Notes: a model not told the origin generated them from the sequence alone. Positions 8,098 through 16,927 are shown, counted from the stretch's first letter. The stretch is DNA of 64,000 nt from Pseudomonas sp. UFMG81 (GCF_015354575.1 NZ_JACAFQ010000021.1:17789-81788), one strand, 5' to 3'. Program-made: numbers and translations.

Positions 8098-11000
8098 CAG
8101 AAGTTCATCTCCACACCCAACAGCACACCGTTGGCCCGCTCATAGAGGTTGCCACCCAGCGATTGCTGGTACTCGGCGCGCACTTTCAGGGTGCCGCGGT
8201 AGGCGTTGTAGCGGTCGTCGTCGAACCACCACTGCCAGCGCACGCCTACGCCCGTGCGGGCATCCTGGCGCCAGTCGTTGCTTGGGTCCTGGCTTGAGAA
8301 TTCGAGGAAACCGTAGGGCATGATCGTTTGCGGCGAGTCACCGCGCAGCTTCCAGGCATGCCCCTGCTGGAAGCGCGACAGCCAGGCGTGGTCGCCGGCG
8401 CGGGTCCACCAGGCGGCGTCGAGGTAGAGGAAGCGCTCGTCCCAATCGTCCTCGTCGATACGCCAGTCGTTGCGGTAGCGCCCCTGGTCGAGGAACGACG
8501 CGGTGGCGCGCAGCAGCAGGTCGTTGCTCGATTCGGCGTTGTGGCGCAGGTCGCCCCAGTTGCCGCCGACCTTGGCCGGGCTGAGCAATTCGCCCAGGCT
8601 CAGGCCACTGTAATGGTCGCTGTCGATCTGGCGCTGGTGGTAGAGCTCGGCGTACAGGTTGAGGTTGGCCTGGCCCAGCGGCTTGTAGCGCAGGCCCACG
8701 CCGGTGCCCATGCTCTGGGCGTAGTCGGTGCGGCTCTGGCCACCAAACAGCACCCGGCCGTACACCGACAGGGTGCTGCCGTTGCGGCTGGGTTCTTCGC
8801 CCAGGGCGTGGTCCCACATGGCCAGCTGCACGTTCTGCGACTGGGCGCGGCGCGAGCTGCCGCTGCGCTGGCCGGTGTCGAGGAACTTGTCGTTGGTCGA
8901 GGTGCCGGCGGGCGACCAGGTGCTGGCCAGGGTGATGCTGTCACGCCGCGAAAGCGCTTCGTGGGCGCGGCGCTGGCGGTACTTGCGCGCCTCCAGGCTG
9001 CCGTACTCGTCGTCACCGTCGACCAGGTTCTGCTCTACGTCCAGCACCCGGCGCAGTTCGCGGCGGGCGGCGGCGCTGTTCTCGGCCTCGTCGTAGCGCA
9101 GGGCGAGGGTTTCGCCCAGGCGGTAGTCCTCGGGGAAGTCGCGGGTGGCGTGCTCCAGGTAGGGGATCGACTGGCGCCGTTGCTGTTTGTCCGGCGAGGC
9201 GGACAGGCGCATGCCGTAGTCGGCGCGATAACGGGGTTGATCCGGCGCCAGGCGGACCGCCTCGGCCAGCCAGGCGGTGCTCTGGGCGCTGTCGCCAGCC
9301 TGTTGGGCGGTGCTGGCGGCGGCATAGTAATGGTCGGCGCGGGGGGCGTGGCGCAGGGCTTCGCGCTGGTAGGCCAGGGCCTGCTGGGCATCGCCCTGGC
9401 GCTCGGCGATGGCGGCACCCAGTGCCCAGTCATCGGCGCTGTTGTGCGCGGCGGCATCCCAGTGGCGGCGTGCGGCGTTGGCATCGCCGGCATTCAAGGC
9501 GCCGCGGGCGGCAGTGAGACGGGCGTTGTCGGTCCAGGCATTGGCCGGCAGGCTGTTCCAGATCGGCAAGGCCGCCTCGGAGTCGCCGGAGGCTTCCAGG
9601 GCGTAGGCCAACGGTAGCCGGCTGTTGGTGTCGCCCAAGCGCTCGGCGGCCTGGTAGTAGACCACCGCTTCACCGGGCTGTCCGGGCATGGCGCAGCGGC
9701 CAAGGGCGCGGTACTGGCCGGCCTCGGTGGGGTTGGCTGGGGTCACCCTTCGCACGGCCTCGCACTGGCCATTCTCGGCCAGGCGCCCGAGCAATTGAGC
9801 GCGGGTCGCCGCGTCCACCCGTGGCACCAGGGCGAGCATGCGCGGGGTGTTCAGCGGCCCGTCGTCACGGGCGTAGAGATTGCCCAAGCGCTGCAGCAGC
9901 GAGGCGGGCAGCCGGCCCTGGCGCCGGTCGTAGGCCTGTTCGACCAGCTGGCGGGCACGTTCGGCATGGCCTTGCTGTAGCAGCATGAAGCTCGCCTGCT
10001 CCAGGGCGGCGAGGTCGCCGGTCTGGCGGTAACGCTGCTCCCACTGTGCCGCGGTGCGCGGTTGCGCGGGTTGGGGCGGGTCGCCGTACAGGCGTTGCTT
10101 GAGGATGGCAAAGGCGCGTGGGTCGTCGTTGGCCTGGCATTGGCTCAGTTGCTCGCGGGCCAGGGTCAGGTCCTTGCGCGACAGCCAATCGACCGTTTCC
10201 AGGCACGGGCGCCCCAGTTCATTGCTCAGGCGCCGCACCAGCGCCGCGTCGTCACCCTGGCGGGCCAGCTCCCACAGCTGCTGGCGTTGCTCGGGTTGTT
10301 GCAGCTGTTCGGCGGGCAGGCTGCGCAACCAGCGTTCAGCCTGCTGGTTGTGGCCCATGGCAATGGTGCGTTCGGCCATGGCCAGGCGTGCCTGGGTCGC
10401 CGCTTGCGGCGAAGGGGCGCTGGGCAGGAGTGCGTTCAGGCCCTGCTCATCGACCTGCTGAATGTAGGCGTTGGCCAGGCGCTGCCAGTCCTGTGGGGGT
10501 AATTGCCCCTTGCTGGCCAAGGGTTGCAGCTGGTCGATGGTTTCCCCCCAGTTGCGCAATTGTTCGGCGAAGTTGGCCCGAGCCAGGCGCAACACCATAC
10601 CGTCGTCCCGTGGCGGCAACTGGTTGAGCCAGTCGAGGGCGCGGCGGGCGCCGCCGAACTTGGCCAGGCTCAGGCTGTAGGCCTGCCACAGGCGCACGCG
10701 CTGGTTGGCGTTGCTGGTGGCCAGCCAGCCCTCGACCTGGCTGGCCGGCGGCGGGTCCTGTTCGATCCAGGTCAGGCGCAGCTCCAGCAGGGCGTCGGCG
10801 TATTCGGGGTTGTCGTCGAGGTCTTCGGCAATGGCCTGGGCGTCCTTGTAGCGGCGCTGGTGGGCCAGGGCCTCGGCGAGCAGGGCGCGGGCCTCGTTGT
10901 TGTTGGGCACGCGCTTGAGCACATGGCGGGTCAGACGTTCCACCTCGGCCCAGTTGTCGCGCTGCGCCTCGCGGTAGCCGCGCTCCATGAACGGGAAGCT

Positions 11001-11099
11001 GGTGAAGCGTTGGAAGTCGGTCATTGGTGGGGTGGGAGCGGCCTGGGCGGTGGCGCATAGCAGCAGGCTGGCGAAGGTCAGGGAAACACGGGGCTTCAT
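8097..11099 (-). CDS. nfrA: NfrA-like outer-membrane TPR/beta-barrel protein
   Basis: 1000 residues, close to E. coli NfrA (990). A signal peptide (about residues 1-20) is followed by a long run of tetratricopeptide-like helical repeats (about 25-690, with NNNEARALLAEALAHQRRY and many Ala/Leu/Gln/Arg-rich pairs), then a C-terminal beta-barrel with the NfrA-type motif GTGVGLRYKPLGQANL and a terminal strand ending in Phe (GVLLGVEMNF). NfrA is the outer-membrane receptor of phage N4 in E. coli and is thought to export or display a glycan made by NfrB. It overlaps nfrB by 4 bp (ATGA) and the DUF4434 gene by 1 bp. Confidence 0.88.
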   Translation of the reverse strand: MKPRVSLTFASLLLCATAQAAPTPPMTDFQRFTSFPFMERGYREAQRDNWAEVERLTRHVLKRVPNNNEARALLAEALAHQRRYKDAQAIAEDLDDNPEYADALLELRLTWIEQDPPPASQVEGWLATSNANQRVRLWQAYSLSLAKFGGARRALDWLNQLPPRDDGMVLRLARANFAEQLRNWGETIDQLQPLASKGQLPPQDWQRLANAYIQQVDEQGLNALLPSAPSPQAATQARLAMAERTIAMGHNQQAERWLRSLPAEQLQQPEQRQQLWELARQGDDAALVRRLSNELGRPCLETVDWLSRKDLTLAREQLSQCQANDDPRAFAILKQRLYGDPPQPAQPRTAAQWEQRYRQTGDLAALEQASFMLLQQGHAERARQLVEQAYDRRQGRLPASLLQRLGNLYARDDGPLNTPRMLALVPRVDAATRAQLLGRLAENGQCEAVRRVTPANPTEAGQYRALGRCAMPGQPGEAVVYYQAAERLGDTNSRLPLAYALEASGDSEAALPIWNSLPANAWTDNARLTAARGALNAGDANAARRHWDAAAHNSADDWALGAAIAERQGDAQQALAYQREALRHAPRADHYYAAASTAQQAGDSAQSTAWLAEAVRLAPDQPRYRADYGMRLSASPDKQQRRQSIPYLEHATRDFPEDYRLGETLALRYDEAENSAAARRELRRVLDVEQNLVDGDDEYGSLEARKYRQRRAHEALSRRDSITLASTWSPAGTSTNDKFLDTGQRSGSSRRAQSQNVQLAMWDHALGEEPSRNGSTLSVYGRVLFGGQSRTDYAQSMGTGVGLRYKPLGQANLNLYAELYHQRQIDSDHYSGLSLGELLSPAKVGGNWGDLRHNAESSNDLLLRATASFLDQGRYRNDWRIDEDDWDERFLYLDAAWWTRAGDHAWLSRFQQGHAWKLRGDSPQTIMPYGFLEFSSQDPSNDWRQDARTGVGVRWQWWFDDDRYNAYRGTLKVRAEYQQSLGGNLYERANGVLLGVEMNF

Positions 11100-13270
11100 G
11101 CCACCTCCCGGGTCAGGTCGTAGGCGGCCTGCTGCTCGCGGGCCTGTTCGGCGAGGGCCTGGCGCAGCACGTCTTCGGTGATGATGCCGCGGGCGATCAG
11201 GTGTTCGCCCAGGCTTTGGGTCTCGGGGTCGAAGTCGATCAGCGCCTGGTTGAACAGGGTCGCCGGCACCATGCCGCGTACCTGCAGCAGGGCGCCGAGC
11301 ATGACCTGGTGGCTGCTGACCTTTTCCAGCAACTCGACGTCATCCTGGTGGCGCTCCAGCACCTTCAGCATTTCGCGGGTCTCGGGCTTCTGCCAGGGGC
11401 TGGGGTAGTGGTAGCGCAGGCCCAGGGTGACCCGGCCCTGGGGGGCCAGCCGCGCGCGCACCGGGCACTTGAGCTGACGGCTGATCACCCCCAGCGAAAC
11501 CTGGCTGACCGGGCTTTCGCTGGCCAGCACCAGGGTATCGCCGTCCTCGTCCACCGGTAGCACGCCGTAGTGGGTGGCCAGCTTGCGTGGCAGCTTGGCG
11601 ATCAGCTGTGGGTTGATCTTGAACGGGTTGAGTGGTGCCCACGGCAGGTCCAGTTGCGCAGCCAGGGCCTCGGCCAGCTGTTCGCTGTTCAGCCAGCCGC
11701 GCAGCAGCAGCTCACGGCCCAGGCGCCGGCGCACCGGGCTGGTGATGGCCTGGTGCAGTTGCTCTTCGCTGATCAGCCCTTTCTCCACCAGGCGCTGGCC
11801 CAGGGGGATGCGCGCTGGCGAGGCGAGGGCGGGGAATTCGTGGGTGGTCTTGTCCCAGGCCACCCGTCGCGAGTCGCCCATTTCCATCACCTGGCGCAGG
11901 GCGCGCAGGTTGGCGAAGAAGTTGACGAAGTTGCTCCACATCATCCGTGGCGCCGACAACAGGCCCTCGAAGATGCCGTAGTAACGGGTGACGAACCAGC
12001 CGCGCTGGAACAGGCGGTTGACCAGCAGCAGACCGTTGAGCCAGAGCAGTACGCTGAGCAGGCGGCTGTCGCTGAGGATCGACATGAAGCGCCAGGAATC
12101 CGGGGCGATCACGGTGACCAGCCACATGGCCAGCAGCACCAGCAGCAACAGGTTGACCAGGAAACTCAGCAGGTAGGCGAACAGCCCGCGGCGGTCGCGC
12201 CAGAGGAAGTAGTTGAGCGCGCCGGTGCGGCTCCAGCCGAGGTTGCTGGTGCCCTGGAACACGATACCGACGATCCACCGCGATTTCTGGCGAATGGCAT
12301 GCTGCCAGTCGCGGGGGAAGTGCTCGCGCACGCAGATCACCTGGGCGAACTCGCGGCTCATGCCGGGGCGCCACGTCTGTTTGAGGGCCAGTGCCGGGTC
12401 GGTGATCGAGTAGCGGGCGAAGATGCACTTCATGCCCTTTTGCTTGAGGCGAAAACCGATGTCGTAGTCCTCGGTCAGCGACTGCACGTCGAAGGCGATG
12501 CCATCGCCGTCCTCCAGCAGGGCGCTGATCGCCCGGCGGCTGAAGCAGGTGCCCACGCCGGCGCTGGGTACCTGGCCGGTGAGCGCTTCGCGCACGATCA
12601 CGTCCTTGCCGTGGTTCTCGGCGAACTCGTCGACATAGTGCCCGGCGGTAAAGCCCTTCCATTCCGGGGCGTAGGGGTACACCGGGATCTGAATCATGTC
12701 CTTGTTCGGCAACAGGTAGTTGAACAGGCGCAGTTCCATGGGCGAGATGACGTCCTCGGCGTCATGCAGGATGAAACCGGCGAACTCGATGCGCGCGTCC
12801 TGCTGGAAACGCAGGATGGCGTCGATGATGTTGTTCAGGCAGTCGGCCTTGCTGGTGGGGCCGGGGCGGGCGCAGACCACCTTGTGCACGTTGGGGTAGT
12901 GCAGGCACACGGCATCGACGTCGGCCTGGGTCTGTGGGTCGTTGGGGTAGGTGCCGACGAAGATCTGGTAGTTCTCGTAGTCGATGGTCGAGGCCGCCAA
13001 GCGTGCCATCTCGCCGACCACACCGACTTCGTTCCAGGCCGGGACCATGATCGCCAGGGGTTTTTCCGGCACCTCGAACAGGCGCTTCTCGTCGGCCTTC
13101 TCGAACTTGTCATAGATGCGGAAGCGGCGGACCAGCTTGCGCCCCCAGTAGCACAGGTCGATGAACAGGTCGTCCAGGCCCAGCAGGAACATCAGGCTCG
13201 CCAGGATGATGGCGAGGATCTTCAGGCCGAACAGTACATAGGTGAGGAAATCGATGAAGGCCAGGCTCAT
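11096..13270 (-). CDS. nfrB: NfrB-like inner-membrane glycosyltransferase with c-di-GMP-binding MshEN-type tail
   Basis: 724 residues. After an N-terminal membrane helix comes a GT2-type transferase domain with DAED (170-173), TEDYD (266-270) and QKSRW (328-332), the signature of processive synthases. Membrane helices follow at about 365-435. The C-terminal third carries MshEN/GspE-N-like repeats; residues 516-539 fit the RLG...Q 24-residue c-di-GMP motif well (RLGRELLLRGWLNSEQLAEA), and a further copy lies near 690. Identity to E. coli NfrB is obvious through LHDAEDVISPMELRLFNYL. It should polymerise the glycan under c-di-GMP control. It overlaps wecB and nfrA by 4 bp each. Confidence 0.92.
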   Translation of the reverse strand: MSLAFIDFLTYVLFGLKILAIILASLMFLLGLDDLFIDLCYWGRKLVRRFRIYDKFEKADEKRLFEVPEKPLAIMVPAWNEVGVVGEMARLAASTIDYENYQIFVGTYPNDPQTQADVDAVCLHYPNVHKVVCARPGPTSKADCLNNIIDAILRFQQDARIEFAGFILHDAEDVISPMELRLFNYLLPNKDMIQIPVYPYAPEWKGFTAGHYVDEFAENHGKDVIVREALTGQVPSAGVGTCFSRRAISALLEDGDGIAFDVQSLTEDYDIGFRLKQKGMKCIFARYSITDPALALKQTWRPGMSREFAQVICVREHFPRDWQHAIRQKSRWIVGIVFQGTSNLGWSRTGALNYFLWRDRRGLFAYLLSFLVNLLLLVLLAMWLVTVIAPDSWRFMSILSDSRLLSVLLWLNGLLLVNRLFQRGWFVTRYYGIFEGLLSAPRMMWSNFVNFFANLRALRQVMEMGDSRRVAWDKTTHEFPALASPARIPLGQRLVEKGLISEEQLHQAITSPVRRRLGRELLLRGWLNSEQLAEALAAQLDLPWAPLNPFKINPQLIAKLPRKLATHYGVLPVDEDGDTLVLASESPVSQVSLGVISRQLKCPVRARLAPQGRVTLGLRYHYPSPWQKPETREMLKVLERHQDDVELLEKVSSHQVMLGALLQVRGMVPATLFNQALIDFDPETQSLGEHLIARGIITEDVLRQALAEQAREQQAAYDLTREVA

Positions 13271-14421
13271 GCGTCGGCCCGTGTGCTGGCTTGTTCGGCG
13301 AACCAGCGGGTCAGGCGTTCGGCGATGCGTTCGCTGGCATGGCCGTCACCGAACGGTGTGTAGACCCTCGCCATGCGGGCGTAGGCCGCGGGGTCGTCGA
13401 GCAGTTGACTGGTTTCCTGGACGATGCGCTCGGTGAGGGTGCCGACCAGTTTGACCGTACCGCCCTTGAGCACGGCGGGGCGCTCGGTGACCTTGCGCAG
13501 CACCAGCACCGGCTTGCCCAGCGCGGGCGCTTCTTCCTGCACGCCGCCGGAGTCGGTGAGGATGATATGGGCACGGTTCATCAGCCAGACGAAGTGCGGA
13601 TAGTCCTGGGGGGCGACCAGGTGGATGTTGTCGCGGCCAGACAGCACGCTGTACACGGCATGCTGCACCTGCGGGTTGAGGTGCACCGGGTAGACGAACT
13701 GCACGTCCGGGTAGCGCAGGGCTAGTTCGGCCAGGGCCAGGCAGATGCGTTCGAAGCCGCTGCCGAAGTTTTCCCGGCGGTGGCCGGTGACCAGCACCAT
13801 GCGCTGGTCATCGCGCAATGCATTGAGCGGGGAGTTGGCGGCGGGGCGCCAGTTGTCCTGCTTGAGCTTGTCGCGCATCCACAGCAACGCATCGATCACC
13901 GTGTTGCCGGTGACCGCTATGTGTTCCGGGGGCACGCCTTCGCGGATCAGGTTGGCGTCCGAGTCGCGGGTGGGGGTGAAGTGCAGGTCGGCGAGTACGC
14001 CGGTCAGGCGCCGGTTGGCTTCTTCCGGCCAGGGTTGCTGCAGGTTGCCGGTGCGCAGGCCGGCTTCGACATGGCCGATGGGGATGTGCCGGTGGAAGGC
14101 GGCCAGCGAGGCGATGAAACTGGTGGTGGTGTCGCCATGCACCAGCACGATGTCCGGCTTGGCCTGCTCATAGGCCTGGTCGAGCTTGTCCAGCAGGTCG
14201 CGGGCCAGGCCGTTGAGAGTCTGGTTCTGGGTCATCACCTGCAGGTCCTGGTCCACCGTGAGGCCGAAGGCGGTGAGCACCTGCTCGAGCATTTCGCGGT
14301 GCTGGCCGGTGGAGCAGATATGCAGGTTCACCTCGGGCCAGTGGCGCAGCACCCGGGCCAAGGGGGCCATCTTGATCGCTTCAGGGCGGGTACCGAAAAC
14401 CATCATGACGGTGTAGGCCAT
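13267..14421 (-). CDS. wecB: UDP-N-acetylglucosamine 2-epimerase (non-hydrolysing)
   Basis: 384 residues. It interconverts UDP-GlcNAc and UDP-ManNAc in the cytoplasm. Family signatures are intact: VFGTRPEAIKMAPL near the N-terminus, VHGDTTTSF, GHVEAGLRTG, TGHRRENFG and LTDSGGVQEEAPALGKPVLV. It is the first gene of a tightly overlapping set with nfrB and nfrA. In E. coli the NfrA/NfrB pathway depends on WecB-made ManNAc precursor, so the local copy probably serves this polysaccharide rather than, or as well as, a lipopolysaccharide pathway. Confidence 0.93.
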   Translation of the reverse strand: MAYTVMMVFGTRPEAIKMAPLARVLRHWPEVNLHICSTGQHREMLEQVLTAFGLTVDQDLQVMTQNQTLNGLARDLLDKLDQAYEQAKPDIVLVHGDTTTSFIASLAAFHRHIPIGHVEAGLRTGNLQQPWPEEANRRLTGVLADLHFTPTRDSDANLIREGVPPEHIAVTGNTVIDALLWMRDKLKQDNWRPAANSPLNALRDDQRMVLVTGHRRENFGSGFERICLALAELALRYPDVQFVYPVHLNPQVQHAVYSVLSGRDNIHLVAPQDYPHFVWLMNRAHIILTDSGGVQEEAPALGKPVLVLRKVTERPAVLKGGTVKLVGTLTERIVQETSQLLDDPAAYARMARVYTPFGDGHASERIAERLTRWFAEQASTRADA

Positions 14422-14516
14422 TGGGCATGTCCTCGTTCGATTCCTTGTCCGAAGTTGTACGACTTGTCACCACGTGCAGAAGATAGATACAAGCAGCCCA
14501 ACGGCGGGTTGTCCAA

Positions 14517-14550
14517 TGCGTGGCGTGCGCCCTGGGCAGCGCGCCACGCA
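14517..14550. other. hairpin in the wecB/PACE divergent region
   Basis: TGCGTGGCG at 14517-14525 pairs with CGCCACGCA at 14542-14550. It lies about 100 bp upstream of wecB, where it could form in the 5' leader of the glycan operon mRNA. Function unknown. I do not see a known riboswitch fold here. Confidence 0.35.
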
Positions 14551-14580
14551 TGAGCGCAGGCGGGCTGGTGCGGGCGAGTT

Positions 14581-14645
14581 GTTGACGGGACAATCAACAA
14601 AATGTGCATCTGCGGCTGTTTCTTGTAGCCGACTTCTTGTAGCGT
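14581..14645. promoter_or_regulatory. possible operator elements upstream of the PACE gene
   Basis: A perfect inverted repeat TTGTTGA-N8-TCAACAA lies at 14581-14602, and a 10-bp direct repeat TTCTTGTAGC lies at 14622-14631 and 14636-14645. Both sit within 95 bp of the PACE start, a typical place for a repressor or activator site. No regulator gene is adjacent, so the partner is unknown. Confidence 0.3.
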
Positions 14646-14673
14646 TGGGGGTCTTTTCCGAAGGGAGCCGCAC

Positions 14674-15111
14674 ATGCAAGGCAAGGCGCGCAAGATCGTC
14701 CAGGCCATCCTCTACGAGGCCATCGCCGTGGCCTGCGTGGCGCCGGCGCTGGAACTGGCGTTCGGCGCTGGCATGGCCGAGTCGACGGTGCTGTCGATCC
14801 TCATGTCGGCCATCGCCATGAGCTGGAACATGGCGTTCAACTGGGCGTTCGAGCGTTGGGAAGCACGCCAGCACAAGCGCAGCCGCACGTTCCTGCGCCG
14901 GTTGCTGCATGCCCTGGGCTTCGAAGGTGGGCTGGTGCTGATCCTGCTGCCGCTGGTGGCGTACTGGTTGAATATCAGCCTGTGGGCGGCGCTGGTCACC
15001 AACCTGGCGTTGTTCGTGTTCTTCTTCGTCTACGCGTTCGTGTTCCAGTGGGGCTTCGACAAGGTCTTCGATGTGCCGGTGTCGGCACAGGAAGCCCCCA
15101 AGGGGTGTTGA
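14674..15111 (+). CDS. PACE-family (AceI-like) efflux protein
   Basis: 145 residues with four predicted helices in two bacterial-transmembrane-pair repeats. The conserved glutamate in helix 1 is E15 (ILYEAIAV), the residue needed in AceI of Acinetobacter. Other PACE features are MSWNMAFNWAFERWE after helix 2 and FVYAFVFQWGFDKVF in helix 4. The family exports biocides such as chlorhexidine and also polyamine-like substrates. The start has an upstream GGGAG element. Its stop codon overlaps the -35 element of the putative ilvA leader promoter. Confidence 0.92.
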   Translation: MQGKARKIVQAILYEAIAVACVAPALELAFGAGMAESTVLSILMSAIAMSWNMAFNWAFERWEARQHKRSRTFLRRLLHALGFEGGLVLILLPLVAYWLNISLWAALVTNLALFVFFFVYAFVFQWGFDKVFDVPVSAQEAPKGC

Positions 15112-15135
15112 CTTCCCACAAGCGCGCAGGATAAG
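15108..15135 (+). promoter_or_regulatory. putative sigma-70 promoter of the ilvA leader
   Basis: TTGACT (15108-15113), 16-bp spacer, GATAAG (15130-15135). The -35 overlaps the stop codon of the PACE gene. Predicted initiation near 15142 would put only about 4 nt before the leader peptide start at 15146. Based on consensus match only. Confidence 0.45.
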
Positions 15136-15145
15136 TTCCCTGCCC

Positions 15146-15214
15146 ATGACCACATTCCCGCACCTGCGCACCGCCAGCATTATTATTACCGCCATTATCG
15201 GATTGGCGGGCTAG
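15146..15214 (+). CDS. isoleucine-rich leader peptide of ilvA attenuator
   Basis: A 22-codon reading frame whose middle reads ASIIITAIIG: five of 22 codons are isoleucine, including three in a row (ATT ATT ATT) and two more after Thr-Ala. It is followed by a terminator hairpin and then by ilvA, whose enzyme starts isoleucine synthesis. This is the classic layout of transcription attenuation by charged tRNA-Ile. Translation has not been shown. Confidence 0.75.
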   Translation: MTTFPHLRTASIIITAIIGLAG

Positions 15215-15259
15215 CGCGTACGTGCACCGAACCCGCCCTGGAGGCGGGTTTCTTCTCTC
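15205..15259 (+). terminator. ilvA attenuator: terminator with competing antiterminator
   Basis: Terminator stem AACCCGCC (15230-15237) and GGCGGGTT (15243-15250), 5-nt loop, then a pyrimidine/T-rich tail. An alternative strand GGCGGG at 15205-15210, inside the end of the leader frame, can pair with CCCGCC (15232-15237). A ribosome stalled at the Ile codons would leave 15205-15210 free and favour antitermination. A ribosome at the stop codon (15212-15214) would cover it and allow termination. Confidence 0.7.
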
Positions 15260-15298
15260 TGACTCCTGGGCAACAACGTAGAAGACCAGGAGTCATCG

Positions 15299-16855
15299 AT
15301 GACCAACTTGAGCGTCAGCCCTCGTACCACGCCCCAGCAACTGCTGTCCGAGCAAGTGCGCCGCATTCTCGGCGCGCCGGTCTACGACCTGGCCATCGAA
15401 ACCCCGTTGCAGCCGGCCCCGGCGCTGTCCGCGACCCTGGGCAACCAGGTGCTGCTCAAGCGCGAAGATCTGCAACCGACCTTCTCCTTCAAGATCCGCG
15501 GTGCCTACACCCGGCTGTCGCGCTTGAACAGCGACCAACGCGCGCGCGGGGTGATCACCGCCTCCGCTGGCAACCATGCCCAAGGCGTGGCGCTGGCTGC
15601 CTCGCACCTGGGCATCAAGGCCACTATCGTGATGCCGACCACCACGCCCTCGCTCAAGGTCGAGGGGGTGCGTTCGCGGGGCGGCCATGTGGTGCTGCAT
15701 GGCGAGAGTTTCCCGCATGCGCTGGCCCATGCGCTGGCCCTGGCCGACAGCGACGGCGCAACCTTCGTGCCACCCTTCGACGACCCGGACGTGATCGCTG
15801 GCCAAGGCACCGTGGCCATGGAAATCCTGCGCCAGCACCCGGGCCCGTTGCACGCGATCTTCGTGCCGGTGGGCGGCGGCGGGCTGGTGGCCGGGATCGC
15901 CGCCTACGTGAAGTACCTGCGCCCGGAGGTGAAGGTGATCGGCGTCGAGCCCGAAGACTCCAACTGCCTGCAGGCCGCCATGGCTGCTGGCGAGCGGGTG
16001 ATCCTGCCACAGGTGGGCACCTTCGCCGACGGCGTGGCGGTGGCGCAGATCGGTGCCCACTGCTTCGAATTGTGCCGGCACTTCGTCGATGAGGTGGTGA
16101 CGGTCAGCAGTGACGAGCTGTGCGCGGCGATCAAGGACATCTACGACGACACCCGCTCGATCACCGAACCGTCCGGCGCGCTGGCGGTAGCTGGGATCAA
16201 GAAGTATGTGGCCCGCGAGGGCGTGCGAGGACAGACGCTGGTGGCCATCGACTCCGGCGCCAACGTCAACTTCGACCGCCTGCGCCATGTCGCCGAGCGC
16301 GCGGAGTTGGGTGAGCAGCGCGAGGCGGTCATCGCCGTGACCATCCCCGAGCAACCCGGCAGTTTCCGCGCGTTCTGCCAGGCCCTGGGCAAGCGCCAGA
16401 TCACCGAGTTCAACTATCGCTATTACCCGGGGCGGGAGGCGCGGTTGTTCGTGGGGGTGCAGACCCATCCGCAACACGACCCGCGTGAGCAGTTGCTGGC
16501 CAGCCTGGCCGGGCAGGGCTACCAGGTGCTCGACCTGACCGACAACGAGTTGGCCAAGCTGCATGTGCGCCACACCGTCGGTGGGCATGCGGCACCTGGG
16601 GTGAACGAGCGGGTACTGCGCTTCGAATTCCCCGAACGGCCGGGGGCGTTGCTGGGCTTCTTGGAACGCCTGGGCAAGCGTTGGAACATCAGCTTGTTCC
16701 ACTACCGCAACCATGGTGCGGCTGAAGCGCGGGTGTTCGCTGCGCTGGAAGTGCCGGATGATGAGTTGGCAGGGCTGCCGGAGGCGCTGGCGGCGATGGG
16801 GTATCGCTACTGGGACGAGACCGATAACCCTGCGTATCGGCTGTTCCTGGGGTGA
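15299..16855 (+). CDS. ilvA: threonine ammonia-lyase, biosynthetic
   Basis: 518 residues, the long biosynthetic form. It deaminates threonine to 2-oxobutanoate, the first step of isoleucine synthesis, using PLP. PLP lysine K65 sits in TFSFKIRGAY; the glycine loop is VPVGGGGLVAGIAAYVK. Two ACT-like regulatory domains follow (about 325-420 and 420-518, each with EQPGSFRAF/ERPGALLGF-type starts), which normally give inhibition by isoleucine and activation by valine. It is preceded by an Ile-coding leader and attenuator, so control is both transcriptional and allosteric. Confidence 0.96.
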   Translation: MTNLSVSPRTTPQQLLSEQVRRILGAPVYDLAIETPLQPAPALSATLGNQVLLKREDLQPTFSFKIRGAYTRLSRLNSDQRARGVITASAGNHAQGVALAASHLGIKATIVMPTTTPSLKVEGVRSRGGHVVLHGESFPHALAHALALADSDGATFVPPFDDPDVIAGQGTVAMEILRQHPGPLHAIFVPVGGGGLVAGIAAYVKYLRPEVKVIGVEPEDSNCLQAAMAAGERVILPQVGTFADGVAVAQIGAHCFELCRHFVDEVVTVSSDELCAAIKDIYDDTRSITEPSGALAVAGIKKYVAREGVRGQTLVAIDSGANVNFDRLRHVAERAELGEQREAVIAVTIPEQPGSFRAFCQALGKRQITEFNYRYYPGREARLFVGVQTHPQHDPREQLLASLAGQGYQVLDLTDNELAKLHVRHTVGGHAAPGVNERVLRFEFPERPGALLGFLERLGKRWNISLFHYRNHGAAEARVFAALEVPDDELAGLPEALAAMGYRYWDETDNPAYRLFLG

Positions 16856-16883
16856 GGGCCGGGCCCGAGCTCAGTTTGAGATC

Positions 16884-16927
16884 GCTGGGGCTGCTGTGCC
16901 GCGATCGGGGCGCGCAGCGGCCCCAGC
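16884..16927. terminator. hairpin between convergent ilvA and LTA-synthase-like gene
   Basis: GCTGGGGCTGCTGTGC pairs imperfectly with the run ending GCAGCGGCCCCAGC. It is located between two convergent stop codons (16855 and 16963), fitting a two-way terminator or a REP remnant. There is no long T tract. Confidence 0.45.

Noticed and set aside
14422..14673. c-di-GMP riboswitch upstream of the wecB-nfrBA genes
   Set aside because: A hairpin is present, but I cannot find the conserved core or tetraloop features of known c-di-GMP riboswitches.
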